A stretch of 32,869 nt of DNA from Mariprofundus sp. UBA1536 (lineage in GTDB: Bacteria; Pseudomonadota; Zetaproteobacteria; Mariprofundales; Mariprofundaceae), in contig DCPU01000004.1 of assembly GCA_002323245.1 (NCBI GenBank), forward strand, positions 1-32,869, given 5' to 3'. The notes beneath the pieces are model-generated. The model did not search any database. It was given only the letters and a program-made list of their open reading frames with translations, and was not told the origin of the DNA. The translations under genes were made by a program, and so were the position numbers. This document shows positions 1-8,292 of the stretch, piece by piece (the first letter of the stretch is position 1; the number at the start of each line of letters is the position of its first letter).

Positions 1-781
1 TTTTCTTTAACCGGACAGCAGTGACCCTGCACATAAAATGCACATACCTACCGATGTTGATATAAGGCTGCTGCTGGGAAAATTTAAGCTCCATGGCCAG
101 CACTTGTTCATCATCTTCATTACCACCGCGTTTGATGCCCACGTAATCGCTAAACACGCGAATGCCGCTTTTGTAAAACACCTGCAAACCACAACTTGCC
201 AACCTGTCTTCCACCCAACGGGGTGAAACGGGGTGCAGCGGCGTAAGGCCGCCTTTCATGCCAGAAAAATCTTGGTTGTTAATCTTATTAAAATTACCGC
301 GAATGAGATTGTGCAGCACCAAAGCATCGGCATTGTAAAACATCAATGAAACAATGCCATTCTCACCCACCAAACCGCTTAATTTCTCAAGCAGCAAAGC
401 TGGCTCAGCCAGCCATTCCAACACCGCATGACAGGTGACCACATCATAAGCTTTGGGCGAGATGGTTTGATAACCACCATGATGCCAAGTGATGTTATCC
501 GACAAGCCCTGTGCTAAAGCTTCCGCTTTGGCCATGTCCAGCATACCGGACGAAATATCATTAATAGTGACTTGATGGCCAAAGCTGGCCAGATACAAGC
601 CCATTTGCCCAAGACCGCCACCGATATCGAGGATATTGAGTGTACCATCTTGCAAGTTTGGTATTTGAGCCAATAAATCCCGCTGCAACACAGCCAATCG
701 TATTTTACCTTTTCGGCTGCCATAAATACGTGAGCTAAAATGGCTGACCAAATCGTCAAAATTAACGTCTTGTTTGTTCAC
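1..781 (-). CDS. cmoM: tRNA 5-carboxymethoxyuridine methyltransferase CmoM (SmtA family), 3' end cut off by window
   Basis: I read this frame directly from the minus strand. It opens with GTG at 781 and stays open to base 1, so the C-terminus lies outside the window. CmoM uses SAM to methylate cmo5U at the wobble position of certain tRNAs. The N-terminus has the family pattern NFDDLVSHFSSRIYGSRKGK. It is followed by SAM motif I (ILDIGGGLGQMGLYLA), a motif IV region with HAVLEWLAEP, then SLMFYNAD and a late GRYVHFMCR. All of these match the E. coli SmtA/CmoM layout, and about 260 residues are visible, which is close to full length. The start is five bases after the coq7 stop and lacks a clear Shine-Dalgarno sequence, so translation may be coupled to coq7. 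No in-frame ATG gives as complete an N-terminus. Confidence 0.85.
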   Translation of the reverse strand, partial: MNKQDVNFDDLVSHFSSRIYGSRKGKIRLAVLQRDLLAQIPNLQDGTLNILDIGGGLGQMGLYLASFGHQVTINDISSGMLDMAKAEALAQGLSDNITWHHGGYQTISPKAYDVVTCHAVLEWLAEPALLLEKLSGLVGENGIVSLMFYNADALVLHNLIRGNFNKINNQDFSGMKGGLTPLHPVSPRWVEDRLASCGLQVFYKSGIRVFSDYVGIKRGGNEDDEQVLAMELKFSQQQPYINIGRYVHFMCRVTAVRLKK

Positions 782-786
782 TAAGA

Positions 787-1437
787 TTAAATTTTGGCAG
801 CCAATGAAGTCATCACCTTGGAGGTCACTTGCATCAGCGATTGCACAGGCGCTGGCAAGGTCGCCGCGCCCAAATCATCTGCCAAATCGGCATGGCCTTG
901 CTCATCGATTTTCATTTGCGCCACCACGGCCCTGCTGCGCACATCATCTGTAGGCAACGATTGCAAATGCGCATCCAAATGACGCACCACTTGTTTCTCA
1001 GTTTCTGATAAAAAACCCAAATTCCAGCGATCGCCAAAGGCGCCAGCCGTGATACCAATGGCAAAAGAGCCTGCATACCAAAGCGGATCAAACACCGATG
1101 GCTTCTCGCCCAATTCTTCTAGGCGCTTGCGGCACCAATTCAAATGATCGCTTTCTTCTACAGAAGCCTGATACAATTTATCTTTGAGTGATTTATCGCG
1201 GGCAATCAAGGATTGGCCATGATACAAGGCTTGTGCCGCCATCTCGCCTGCATGATTCACCCGCATCAAAGCCGCTGCTTGTTTTTTTTCATCCGCACTG
1301 AGTGTGTCAGCTGCTTCATGCACTGCAGGATATTCACGCTCAGCCGTTTGCGGGCAAAAGATATTGTTGAGCGCGCGGTCGATATGACCAATCACGCCAT
1401 CAGCCAAATTAAAGCTGCGAAAATTATCTTGTTTCAT
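787..1437 (-). CDS. coq7: Demethoxyubiquinone hydroxylase Coq7 (2-polyprenyl-3-methyl-6-methoxy-1,4-benzoquinone monooxygenase)
   Basis: Coq7 carries out the last ring hydroxylation of ubiquinone synthesis at the membrane, using a carboxylate-bridged di-iron centre. The 216-residue product shows the full ligand set: E65 (NHAGEMAAQ), E95-S-D-H98, E147 and E179-Q-G-H182. The length is normal for the bacterial family. The ATG has a good Shine-Dalgarno sequence (AAGGA, 8 bases upstream) that lies inside the end of the upstream peptidase gene, and the two frames overlap by 14 bases. The gene is followed at once by cmoM. Coq7 instead of the FAD enzyme UbiF implies oxygen-dependent ubiquinone synthesis. 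The identification is firm from the ligand pattern. Confidence 0.93.
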   Translation of the reverse strand: MKQDNFRSFNLADGVIGHIDRALNNIFCPQTAEREYPAVHEAADTLSADEKKQAAALMRVNHAGEMAAQALYHGQSLIARDKSLKDKLYQASVEESDHLNWCRKRLEELGEKPSVFDPLWYAGSFAIGITAGAFGDRWNLGFLSETEKQVVRHLDAHLQSLPTDDVRSRAVVAQMKIDEQGHADLADDLGAATLPAPVQSLMQVTSKVMTSLAAKI

Positions 1438-2176
1438 ATGGGGCTTCCTTCAGTTGTGGTGGTGTATCAAATGTTTCATGCAACCAACGTGGCGTATCTT
1501 TACCCATATGGCGCAGCGCCAAACGATGCTGCTTATATAAGGGGTCAAACACAGCCACCTCGCGCCAAAACGCTGCAGAGTGGTTCATATGTTTTAAATG
1601 CGCCAATTCATGTATCAGCACATGGCGCACCAGCTCCGGCGATAGAAACAACAAAGCCGCATTTAAACTGATACGTTTTTTACTGCTACAACTGCCCCAT
1701 CTTCGTTTTTGCAGGCGGATGCTTATGGCCGAAAATTCCGCGCCCATATCCAGCGCCACATCTTTTAACCATGGGTTTAACAGCAACTTCGCTTTGGCTT
1801 TTAACCACCCTTGCAAGGCAACACGGATGGCCTCTCCATCTTGTAAATCACCTGCGATAACAAGCGCATCATTATTCTCGCTCATGGCTGGTTTCAGGCC
1901 AGCCTGATGCTGGTAACGCATGGCCCATGTTTGTTGGATAGCGGGTAAGGTGATGCTTTGCGGCGGCAAATTCTGTTGATGCTGATGGGGCTCAAACTCA
2001 GCCAATCGCTTACGTACCCACGGTTCAAAGCGAAATAGCGTCGGTTTCACATGCTTTTGTGGCATGTGTTTAGGCCAAACCAACTCCACTTTGGCGAACT
2101 TATTGATGGTGATACGCGGATACTTGGCGCGGTTAGACAAGCGCATGGTCCACTCAAAGGGTAAGACAGATAACAT
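1424..2176 (-). CDS. YgjP-like/DUF45 zinc metallopeptidase
   Basis: The 250-residue protein carries HELAHLKH, an HExxH zinc site extended as in the YgjP/DUF45 (WLM-related) family. It is preceded by the family signature RWGSCSSKKRISLN, with a Trp-Gly-Ser-Cys turn before the hydrophobic segment. The first half has no recognised catalytic motif but has the basic, tryptophan-rich look seen in this family. No signal peptide or membrane segment is evident, so a cytosolic protein is likely. The physiological substrate of the family is not settled; a nucleotide-related role has been proposed for YgjP, and peptidase activity is an inference from HExxH. The gene starts three bases after the upstream SDR stop and overlaps coq7 by 14 bases, so it belongs to the minus-strand operon. 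No strong Shine-Dalgarno sequence is seen at the ATG. Confidence 0.8.
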   Translation of the reverse strand: MLSVLPFEWTMRLSNRAKYPRITINKFAKVELVWPKHMPQKHVKPTLFRFEPWVRKRLAEFEPHQHQQNLPPQSITLPAIQQTWAMRYQHQAGLKPAMSENNDALVIAGDLQDGEAIRVALQGWLKAKAKLLLNPWLKDVALDMGAEFSAISIRLQKRRWGSCSSKKRISLNAALLFLSPELVRHVLIHELAHLKHMNHSAAFWREVAVFDPLYKQHRLALRHMGKDTPRWLHETFDTPPQLKEAPYETR

Positions 2177-2179
2177 GGT

Positions 2180-2947
2180 TTATTTTTTTAAATAACTGGC
2201 CAAAATTTTCAACTGCAAAAATCTAGGCACTATTTTTTGGGTCAGCCACAACAGTTTGTGACGAATACCGGGCACACAATAACCGCCACCCTGTGCTAAA
2301 CAGACAAGCGATGCTGCCACCACCTTATGCGCTGAGGTACTGTAAAAGCTACCTTTGCCTTTGGGTGCACCCGAAATATCGCGAAAGCCTGTGGGTGAAG
2401 GACCTGGCGCTAAGGTGACCACATGCACTTGGCCCTCAAGCTCAATACGCAGCGCCTCGCTCCAATAGGTCATGCCCGCTTTGGCCGCGGCATAGGTTGC
2501 CATATATGGCATAGGTGATTCGCCAGCCAGCGATGAGACATTGATGACAAAACCTTGATTCTTTTTCAAACATGGTAACAAAGCATGCGTCAGCATCATG
2601 GGCGTGAGCAAATCCACACGTACCACATCGGCTTGGGCTATACTCTCACGTTTGGAAAAATCACCCCAAACACCAAAACCTGCATTGTTGACCAGCCCAA
2701 AAATCTCTTCATCAGCCAGCGCATCAATGAATGCTTCGGTAGCTTTGCGTGAGGATAAATCGGCAAACACGCAGCGGTGCCGTTCAGGATGAAGTAAGGC
2801 GTCCATCGTCAGTTTTAATCTGGCTTTATCCCGCCCATGCAACAGCAGGGCATAACCTAATGCTTCAAGCTGCTGGGCATATTCATAACCAAATCCACCC
2901 GAAGCCCCGGTGAGCAATACTGTTTTAAGCGCAGGTGTATTATTCAT
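2180..2947 (-). CDS. Short-chain dehydrogenase/reductase (classical SDR)
   Basis: This 255-residue protein is an NAD(P)-dependent oxidoreductase with a classical SDR layout. It has the dinucleotide-binding glycine motif TGASGGFGYEYA near residue 14, the structural NNAGFGVWG motif, catalytic Ser in NVSSLAGE, and the Tyr-x-x-x-Lys pair in YAAAKAG. The C-terminal part is basic and contains hydrophobic stretches (KLLWLTQKIVPRFLQLKILA), which suggests membrane association. The substrate cannot be told from the sequence. The ATG overlaps the stop of the upstream PHP gene as ATGA, so translation is probably coupled. The family call is firm but the reaction is not known. Confidence 0.85.
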   Translation of the reverse strand: MNNTPALKTVLLTGASGGFGYEYAQQLEALGYALLLHGRDKARLKLTMDALLHPERHRCVFADLSSRKATEAFIDALADEEIFGLVNNAGFGVWGDFSKRESIAQADVVRVDLLTPMMLTHALLPCLKKNQGFVINVSSLAGESPMPYMATYAAAKAGMTYWSEALRIELEGQVHVVTLAPGPSPTGFRDISGAPKGKGSFYSTSAHKVVAASLVCLAQGGGYCVPGIRHKLLWLTQKIVPRFLQLKILASYLKK

Positions 2948-3801
2948 GCGCGACTGACGATGGTTTGCATCAGCCTTTGACGCTGGGTGAAGGTTGCTAT
3001 TTCGCTGATACCAAGACTGGTAAGTAAGGTTAAAGATTCATCCATGCCATGCCCGACTTCCACGGGCGAATGCGCATCGGAGCCAAAGGCAAAAGGTATA
3101 TTTAATGCTGCAGCTTTGGCCACAATGCGCGGGTGAGGATAAATTTCTCCAACTGGCTTACGTAAACCAGCTGAGCTAATTTCTAAAGCCACGTCAGCTG
3201 CTTTGACGGCTTTAAGCATAAAATCTTCAGCAGCCTCAACTTTTCGAGAATTGGAACTCGCCCTATGGCCAAACTTTTTGATCAAATCGGGATGACCAAT
3301 AATATCGTAGAGTCCAGTTGCTGCCGACTGAGCAACCAATTCAAAATATTCAATATAAGCCTGATTGATATCTTTGCTTTCCCAGACTTGAATCGCATCA
3401 GGATTATCAAAACCCCATTCGCCAATAAAATGCACTGAACCCATCAAATAATCCCAAGGGTATAACCCTGCCAAATGTTCAGCATGGCCTTCTGCACCTG
3501 GGTAAAAATCAACCTCCAAGGCTGATTTCACGAGCAATCTTCCTTCAAAGGCGGCTTGCGCATCTTCTAGTTCAGCGATAAATGAACCCAGCTCTGACTC
3601 ATCCATACGCCAAGCTTTATCAAAACCATTGGGCATAGGCGAATGGTCAGACATGCCAATTTCATCAAGCCCTGCATGAACTGCAGCTTGGCAATATTCA
3701 GCGATAGTGCCGGTGGCGTGATTACAACGTGGGGTGTGCATATGGTAATCAGGAACCACTTGGTATTTTCCAGAATTTGTGCGCTTCATTTGAGCATTCA
3801 C
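2944..3801 (-). CDS. PHP-domain phosphatase, HisJ/histidinol-phosphatase-like
   Basis: The 285-residue protein is a PHP-fold metal-dependent phosphoesterase. The N-terminal metal motif DYHMHTPRCNHA, the MSDHSPMP segment, the central GHPDLIKKFGHR motif and the C-terminal FGSDAHSPVEVGHG motif are all in family order. The closest familiar family is HisJ-type histidinol phosphatase, the last phosphatase step of histidine synthesis. No other his genes are nearby, so the substrate is uncertain. The 5' end is GTG at 3801, overlapping the CheA stop as GTGA. An in-frame ATG at 3789 has GGAG about 11 bases upstream and is an equally good start. The position directly behind cheA suggests shared transcription, not necessarily shared function. 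Confidence 0.8.
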   Translation of the reverse strand: MNAQMKRTNSGKYQVVPDYHMHTPRCNHATGTIAEYCQAAVHAGLDEIGMSDHSPMPNGFDKAWRMDESELGSFIAELEDAQAAFEGRLLVKSALEVDFYPGAEGHAEHLAGLYPWDYLMGSVHFIGEWGFDNPDAIQVWESKDINQAYIEYFELVAQSAATGLYDIIGHPDLIKKFGHRASSNSRKVEAAEDFMLKAVKAADVALEISSAGLRKPVGEIYPHPRIVAKAAALNIPFAFGSDAHSPVEVGHGMDESLTLLTSLGISEIATFTQRQRLMQTIVSRA

Positions 3802-6209
3802 TCCGGCGCGTTAATTTGATGCTTCAAACCGCGCTCTTGCACTACCGACGGGCTTACCAAAGCTTTCACTGTAGCGATGATATTTGTTGCGTTGAGATGT
3901 TGTTTCACCATATAAGAATCAGCACCCACATCCAAAGCACGAAGCCTGTCATCAGGACTTTCGCGCGTTGAAATCACCATCACCAACATCTCGGCATATT
4001 TACTTTGGTTGCGCATCTGCCGCACAAATCCAAACCCATCCAAGCGAGGCATTTCCAAATCGGTAACCACCATATCAAATTCGCCAGATTCGAGCTTTTC
4101 TAAACCATCCATACCATCAATGGCTGTTTCCACCACAAAACCCAACTTCTCAAAAATGCCTTTTTCGACTTCGCGGGCGATGAGTGAGTCATCGACCAGC
4201 AGTATTCTAAAATCATTTTTCTCTTCTTCAGGAATTTGTGTGGATAAGTTTTGATCAGGCGAGGTGCGCCCCATTTCCTTGATGCCGTATGGCTCAAGCA
4301 ACATCACCACTGAACCATCATCAATAATGGTGTTGCCCATCAAACCTTGAGGCTGATAACGCTTCAAATAGGGATCCAAGTCGTGTACCACAATTTCGGT
4401 GTCGCCAAACAATTCATCAACGACGATACCCACATAACCTTCAATATGCTCAGCGATGATAATATATGGTTTTGACGACAAAACCGTATCAACCGAAGAC
4501 ATCATCCTGCGCAAATCGACAATAGGTACTTGTTGTGAATCATAACTCATAAAGGCTTTGCCCGAGCGGCTGTGACTGATGGTTTGACCCTGATAAGCAA
4601 CAGCTTGCTCCACCATATGTGTAAGCATGCAATATTTCTCGTTGCCCATCCTAAACATCACAGCTTGTTGTACAGCAACACTCACAGGCACCGATACAAT
4701 AAATTTTGTACCCAAACCGACCTTGGATTCAATTTTGATATTACCTGTGAGCTTACGAATGGCATTTTGCACCACATTCATGCCGATGCCGCGCCCAGCC
4801 AATGCATCAGCTGCTTTAAGGGTTGAAAAGCCTGGCCTAAAAATCAGCTCAAGCAACTCAGCTTGGCTCATGGCATCAGCTTCATCCTGGGTGGTGACAC
4901 CGCGCTCAACTGCAACTTTTTTAATCATGCTTGTATCAATGCCACGGCCATCATCAATCACTTCAAGCCTAACTTCACTACCATTTTGACGGGCGATAAT
5001 CGCCACTTGTCCTTGCGCGGGTTTACCCAACGCAATACGCGTTTGCTCATCTTCAATGCCATGAGCCACAGCATTGGTCAGCAAATGCACGAGAGGTTCT
5101 ACCAAGGATTCTGCAACGCCTTGATCCATTTGAACTGTTTTACCATCAACAACCAAACGAACGTTTTTACCAATTTTAGATGCCACATCGCGCACTGCGC
5201 GCGGGAAGGTTGAGAAAATATTATCCAGTGGTCGCAGCATTAAACTTAATACTTGATCGCGTAGCTCTTTCAGGCCAAACACATTTCGCTCAGATTGATA
5301 ACGGGTTTCTTGCACCAAGTGTTTGAGTTGGCGAAGTTGCGCATCAAACAGCTCATCCATGCTTTTAATCACGGATTCAGGATAGCCATTTTCTTCCAAG
5401 TCCAAACGCATTTTCCGCCATTCACGGCGCAGGGTGCGAAAGTCCAAATGGGCTTCTTGTAATTTTTGCTCAGCCTTAGAACCACGACTTTGCTCGGTAC
5501 TCATTTCAATCACTTGGTGTGATAAGGCTTCGAGTCGTTCAGCATCCACTCGGAAGAATCGGCCGGAAGTTTTACGCGCCCCAGTTTTCTTCTCAACATC
5601 CAGTACCAAAGGTCTAAAAATACTGGCTTTATCTTTATCTGCTTGGCTTGTTGCAGACGCATGCTCATCAGCATCATAAACATCATCCAAATCAGCTTCT
5701 GACTCAGCTTCTGACTCAGCTTCTGACTCAGCTTCAAGCGTATCAGCCTCTTCTTTGACCGTACTTAATGCCGATACTTCTTTGGCCAAGCTGGCTACTG
5801 GATCAGCTACAGATTTGCCATCCTGCAGGGCTTGCAACACATGTTGAAACTGCTTCGCCACTGCTTTGAAATCAAGCAAATGAAGACCTTCGATGTCTTC
5901 TAAACGCTCACCCAACATATCGTGCATATCATAAAGAAACTGCACCGCTACAGTATCCCGCCATTCGGGATGCCCCATCAGCGCTTCAACCATATCCTCA
6001 AAAATATGTGCCACTTCACCAATATCGTTCACACCCAGCATCAAAGCAGAACCTTTGATGGTGTGGGCATCGCGGCGCAAATCATTCAAACCCTCATCAC
6101 TGAGCGTGCCTGCCTCAAAATCGACAAGACCCTGATTGATAGAGCTTAAACGTTCTTTGGCCTCATCAAAAAATGAAGCAATAAAATTGGATAGGTCGAA
6201 TCCCGACAT
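3798..6209 (-). CDS. Hybrid chemotaxis histidine kinase: Hpt - CheA kinase - CheW - receiver (ChpA/PilL-like)
   Basis: This 803-residue cytoplasmic kinase has an Hpt domain at residues 1-115, with the phosphorylatable His49 in AHTIKGSA. An acidic linker follows with an ESEA tandem at 159-172. A dimerisation/helical region runs from about 217 to 340. The HATPase domain has an N box at LLTNAVAHG (Asn379), a G1 box DDGRGI at 419 and a G2 box GRGIGMNVV at 472. A CheW-like domain spans about 512-645. The C-terminal receiver spans 667-795, with acidic Asp673/674 and phospho-acceptor Asp717 in TDLEMP. The single Hpt plus C-terminal receiver is like a short form of the twitching-motility kinases ChpA/PilL, not flagellar CheA. 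In the receiver the conserved Lys is followed by Gln (MVKQ) where Pro is usual. The gene sits 18 bases after the MCP, and the start lacks a strong Shine-Dalgarno sequence. Confidence 0.9.
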   Translation of the reverse strand: MSGFDLSNFIASFFDEAKERLSSINQGLVDFEAGTLSDEGLNDLRRDAHTIKGSALMLGVNDIGEVAHIFEDMVEALMGHPEWRDTVAVQFLYDMHDMLGERLEDIEGLHLLDFKAVAKQFQHVLQALQDGKSVADPVASLAKEVSALSTVKEEADTLEAESEAESEAESEADLDDVYDADEHASATSQADKDKASIFRPLVLDVEKKTGARKTSGRFFRVDAERLEALSHQVIEMSTEQSRGSKAEQKLQEAHLDFRTLRREWRKMRLDLEENGYPESVIKSMDELFDAQLRQLKHLVQETRYQSERNVFGLKELRDQVLSLMLRPLDNIFSTFPRAVRDVASKIGKNVRLVVDGKTVQMDQGVAESLVEPLVHLLTNAVAHGIEDEQTRIALGKPAQGQVAIIARQNGSEVRLEVIDDGRGIDTSMIKKVAVERGVTTQDEADAMSQAELLELIFRPGFSTLKAADALAGRGIGMNVVQNAIRKLTGNIKIESKVGLGTKFIVSVPVSVAVQQAVMFRMGNEKYCMLTHMVEQAVAYQGQTISHSRSGKAFMSYDSQQVPIVDLRRMMSSVDTVLSSKPYIIIAEHIEGYVGIVVDELFGDTEIVVHDLDPYLKRYQPQGLMGNTIIDDGSVVMLLEPYGIKEMGRTSPDQNLSTQIPEEEKNDFRILLVDDSLIAREVEKGIFEKLGFVVETAIDGMDGLEKLESGEFDMVVTDLEMPRLDGFGFVRQMRNQSKYAEMLVMVISTRESPDDRLRALDVGADSYMVKQHLNATNIIATVKALVSPSVVQERGLKHQINAPE
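5692..5735 (-). repeat. 12-base tandem repeat in the cheA linker
   Basis: Three perfect copies of TCAGCTTCTGAC (plus-strand reading) are followed by a partial fourth. The unit length is a multiple of three, so each copy adds the four residues Glu-Ser-Glu-Ala to the acidic linker between Hpt and kinase core. Changes in copy number would alter linker length without shifting the frame. Confidence 0.9.
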
Positions 6210-6227
6210 AATTAGCGACGATGCAAC

Positions 6228-7757
6228 TTAAACGAATTTCTTCAATTCATCGGAAAGGTTGGTCAACTGCACCACGGAATCCCGAGAGTTCTTCATTTGC
6301 ACTGCCGACTCTTGAAGCAAAGAAGCGATATCTTCCATGGTCAATACGAACTCATGACTGTTTTCACTTTGGCGGGCAGTAGCTTGAGCAATAGTATGCA
6401 CAGCTTGACTGGTTTTATCTGACATATCCTGCATTTTCTTCAAGGCATCGCCAGCGCGGCGGGTAATTTGAACCCCTTTGGCCACTTCTTCCAAACCTTT
6501 TTGCGTTACTTCAATCGAACCTCGGGTTGAAGCATGCACATCGTTGACCACAAGTTGAATTTCTTCGGTAAATTCACGGGCCCGCTCTGAAAGCCTACGC
6601 ACTTCACTGGCAACCACTGCAAAGCGCTTACCAAACTCACCTGCTGCCGCAGATTCAATGGAAGCATTCAAGGCCAACAAATGGGTCTCATCAGCAATTT
6701 CTTGAATCGAACCTACAGACTCTAGAATTTGGTCGGCTTTACGCCCTGCATCTGTCACTTTCTCAGCAATCAGCAACACCTCATCACGAATTTTATCCAT
6801 GTAACCAATGGCTTCATTTACTGCTGCTGCCCCTTCAGTTGCTGAAGCCGCCGTCGCTTTGGCGATGCGCTCCACACCAAGTGCAGTAGCAGCGATTTTC
6901 TTGGATGCTTCAGACATTGAGCCAAGCTCTTTGGTCACGTTCACCACCGTGCCCGCTTGGGTATTGGATGTTGTTGTTTGACGATCCACAGCCAATAAAA
7001 GCTCAGCAGATGAAGCTGCCACATTTAAGGCTGCATCTGTAATCCGCGTGGTCACACTGTTGGCAAAGCCACGGTTGAGTAATACTAACAACCCAAGAAT
7101 GGCCACAATCACAGCAATATTTAGCCAAGTAAGTATGGTGGTTCGCTCAATTTTTGCAGCCGTTTCAGCTTCAAGCGATTGATTGAGATGCTGAGCAATG
7201 GCATCAAGTTTGTCTTGAGCCACAAACACCAAACTTTGTGCCACCAACACCAAACTTTCTGCCTGATCAAAAGGAATTACGCCCGATGTAATATCTTCTG
7301 CCATTTGACTTACTTCAGCCATGAGTTTACCAACACTGTCCAAATCTTTGGCATCGTTTGGGCTTAAATTTGGAAACCCGGCCACTTCAGTGATGAGCGT
7401 GGCAAACAAAGCCTTGGCTTTTTTGATTTTAACAATGTCGTTTTGGTTTTGAACCATCACATAATCGTTCAGAGGCAAAAGTACATTCGGCAAACTTGAA
7501 CGAAAGCGTTCGATTTTAACCTGTTGCCCATCGAGTTTAGAGATTTCACTCATGCTGGTTAGTGATTGCATGGCTGTGTAAGCCACAGTGACCAAGAGCA
7601 CCAAGAAAAACAGCACAGACCACAAAATATTTTTGCGCGCCAATTGCCGCAAGCTTGCTTCACTGACCTTAATCTCAGCTTCAGCAGTATCAGCAATTGC
7701 CTCAACAAACACTTCTTCCACCGACTTACTTTCACTCATCGCTTTTTCCAATGCCAT
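6228..7757 (-). CDS. Methyl-accepting chemotaxis protein (PilJ-like transducer)
   Basis: The 509-residue protein has one membrane segment near residues 48-67, an extracytoplasmic domain of about 140 residues, a second membrane segment near 207-230 and a long cytoplasmic helical signalling domain. The hairpin tip that contacts CheA and CheW is visible as IADETHLLALNASIESAAAG followed by FAVVASEVRRLSERA. The periplasmic region is mostly helical in character and has no ligand motif that I recognise. I could not see a clear HAMP domain after the second membrane segment. The ATG has GAGGGG about 8 bases upstream. The gene lies between cheW and cheA, and no CheR or CheB is in the window, so adaptation by methylation would need enzymes encoded elsewhere. 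Confidence 0.88.
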   Translation of the reverse strand: MALEKAMSESKSVEEVFVEAIADTAEAEIKVSEASLRQLARKNILWSVLFFLVLLVTVAYTAMQSLTSMSEISKLDGQQVKIERFRSSLPNVLLPLNDYVMVQNQNDIVKIKKAKALFATLITEVAGFPNLSPNDAKDLDSVGKLMAEVSQMAEDITSGVIPFDQAESLVLVAQSLVFVAQDKLDAIAQHLNQSLEAETAAKIERTTILTWLNIAVIVAILGLLVLLNRGFANSVTTRITDAALNVAASSAELLLAVDRQTTTSNTQAGTVVNVTKELGSMSEASKKIAATALGVERIAKATAASATEGAAAVNEAIGYMDKIRDEVLLIAEKVTDAGRKADQILESVGSIQEIADETHLLALNASIESAAAGEFGKRFAVVASEVRRLSERAREFTEEIQLVVNDVHASTRGSIEVTQKGLEEVAKGVQITRRAGDALKKMQDMSDKTSQAVHTIAQATARQSENSHEFVLTMEDIASLLQESAVQMKNSRDSVVQLTNLSDELKKFV

Positions 7758-7821
7758 ACGTCATTCCCCTCAAAACCCTTATCACACAAAACCATGTTAA
7801 TTTTTAAGCTAAATTCTCAAA

Positions 7822-8289
7822 CTAATCAAACAGGGCGCTCACACGCAGCACAGGCAACATACCATGCCTTGTGGCCAACTTACCCTGCTCAAAGGGCAAG
7901 CCCTCATCCTCAATCACCACATCCGATTCAACACGGTGTAAATCCAACACCTCTTCTGCCCAAACCCCCAAATGCACGCGAGGATGGCGCAACAATAAAT
8001 AACGACTTGCAGCCGTGGCCTCTTTTCTTTTTGCTGGTATGCGTAAAATTTTCCCAGGGTCAATCAAGCAAAACACCTGACCACGAATATTCGCTACACC
8101 CATCAAATGATCGGGAGCCATGGGCACATGCGTCAGCGGCACCGGCCTTAACACGCTTAGCACATCTTTCACTGCAATCAGAAAGGTCTGACCATTGAGC
8201 ACCACACGCATATACTCATCATATTCTGGCCCTTTGAGGAGCAACGCATCTTTGGCAGTTTGGATGGCATGAAGTTTATCTACTGGCAT
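7822..8289 (-). CDS. CheW-domain coupling protein (PilI-like)
   Basis: The 155-residue protein consists of a single CheW fold. Family features are visible as FLIAVKDVLSVLRPVPLTHVP, then MGVANIRGQVFCLIDPG and the later beta strands LGVWAEEVLDLHRVE. CheW proteins bridge the receptor tip and the CheA regulatory domain. The gene lies three bases after the motor ATPase and 64 bases before the MCP, so all four signalling genes read as one unit. PilI of the pilus chemosensory pathway is the closest functional analogue; that assignment rests on context. Confidence 0.83.
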   Translation of the reverse strand: MPVDKLHAIQTAKDALLLKGPEYDEYMRVVLNGQTFLIAVKDVLSVLRPVPLTHVPMAPDHLMGVANIRGQVFCLIDPGKILRIPAKRKEATAASRYLLLRHPRVHLGVWAEEVLDLHRVESDVVIEDEGLPFEQGKLATRHGMLPVLRVSALFD

Positions 8290-8292
8290 GCC

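Noticed and set aside
514..759. 81-residue minus-strand frame
   Set aside because: It is a shifted frame of cmoM; the real frame, open from 781 to base 1, carries the methyltransferase motifs.
1213..1671. 152-residue plus-strand frame
   Set aside because: Antisense to coq7 and the YgjP-like gene, which both have complete catalytic motifs.
5692..5735. CRISPR-like repeat array
   Set aside because: The units are 12 bases with no spacers and lie in frame inside cheA; no CRISPR array or cas gene was seen anywhere in the window.
7566..8198. 210-residue plus-strand frame across the MCP and cheW starts
   Set aside because: It is antisense to two genes with clear domains, has no recognisable motif and is rich in His/Pro as expected from a shadow frame.
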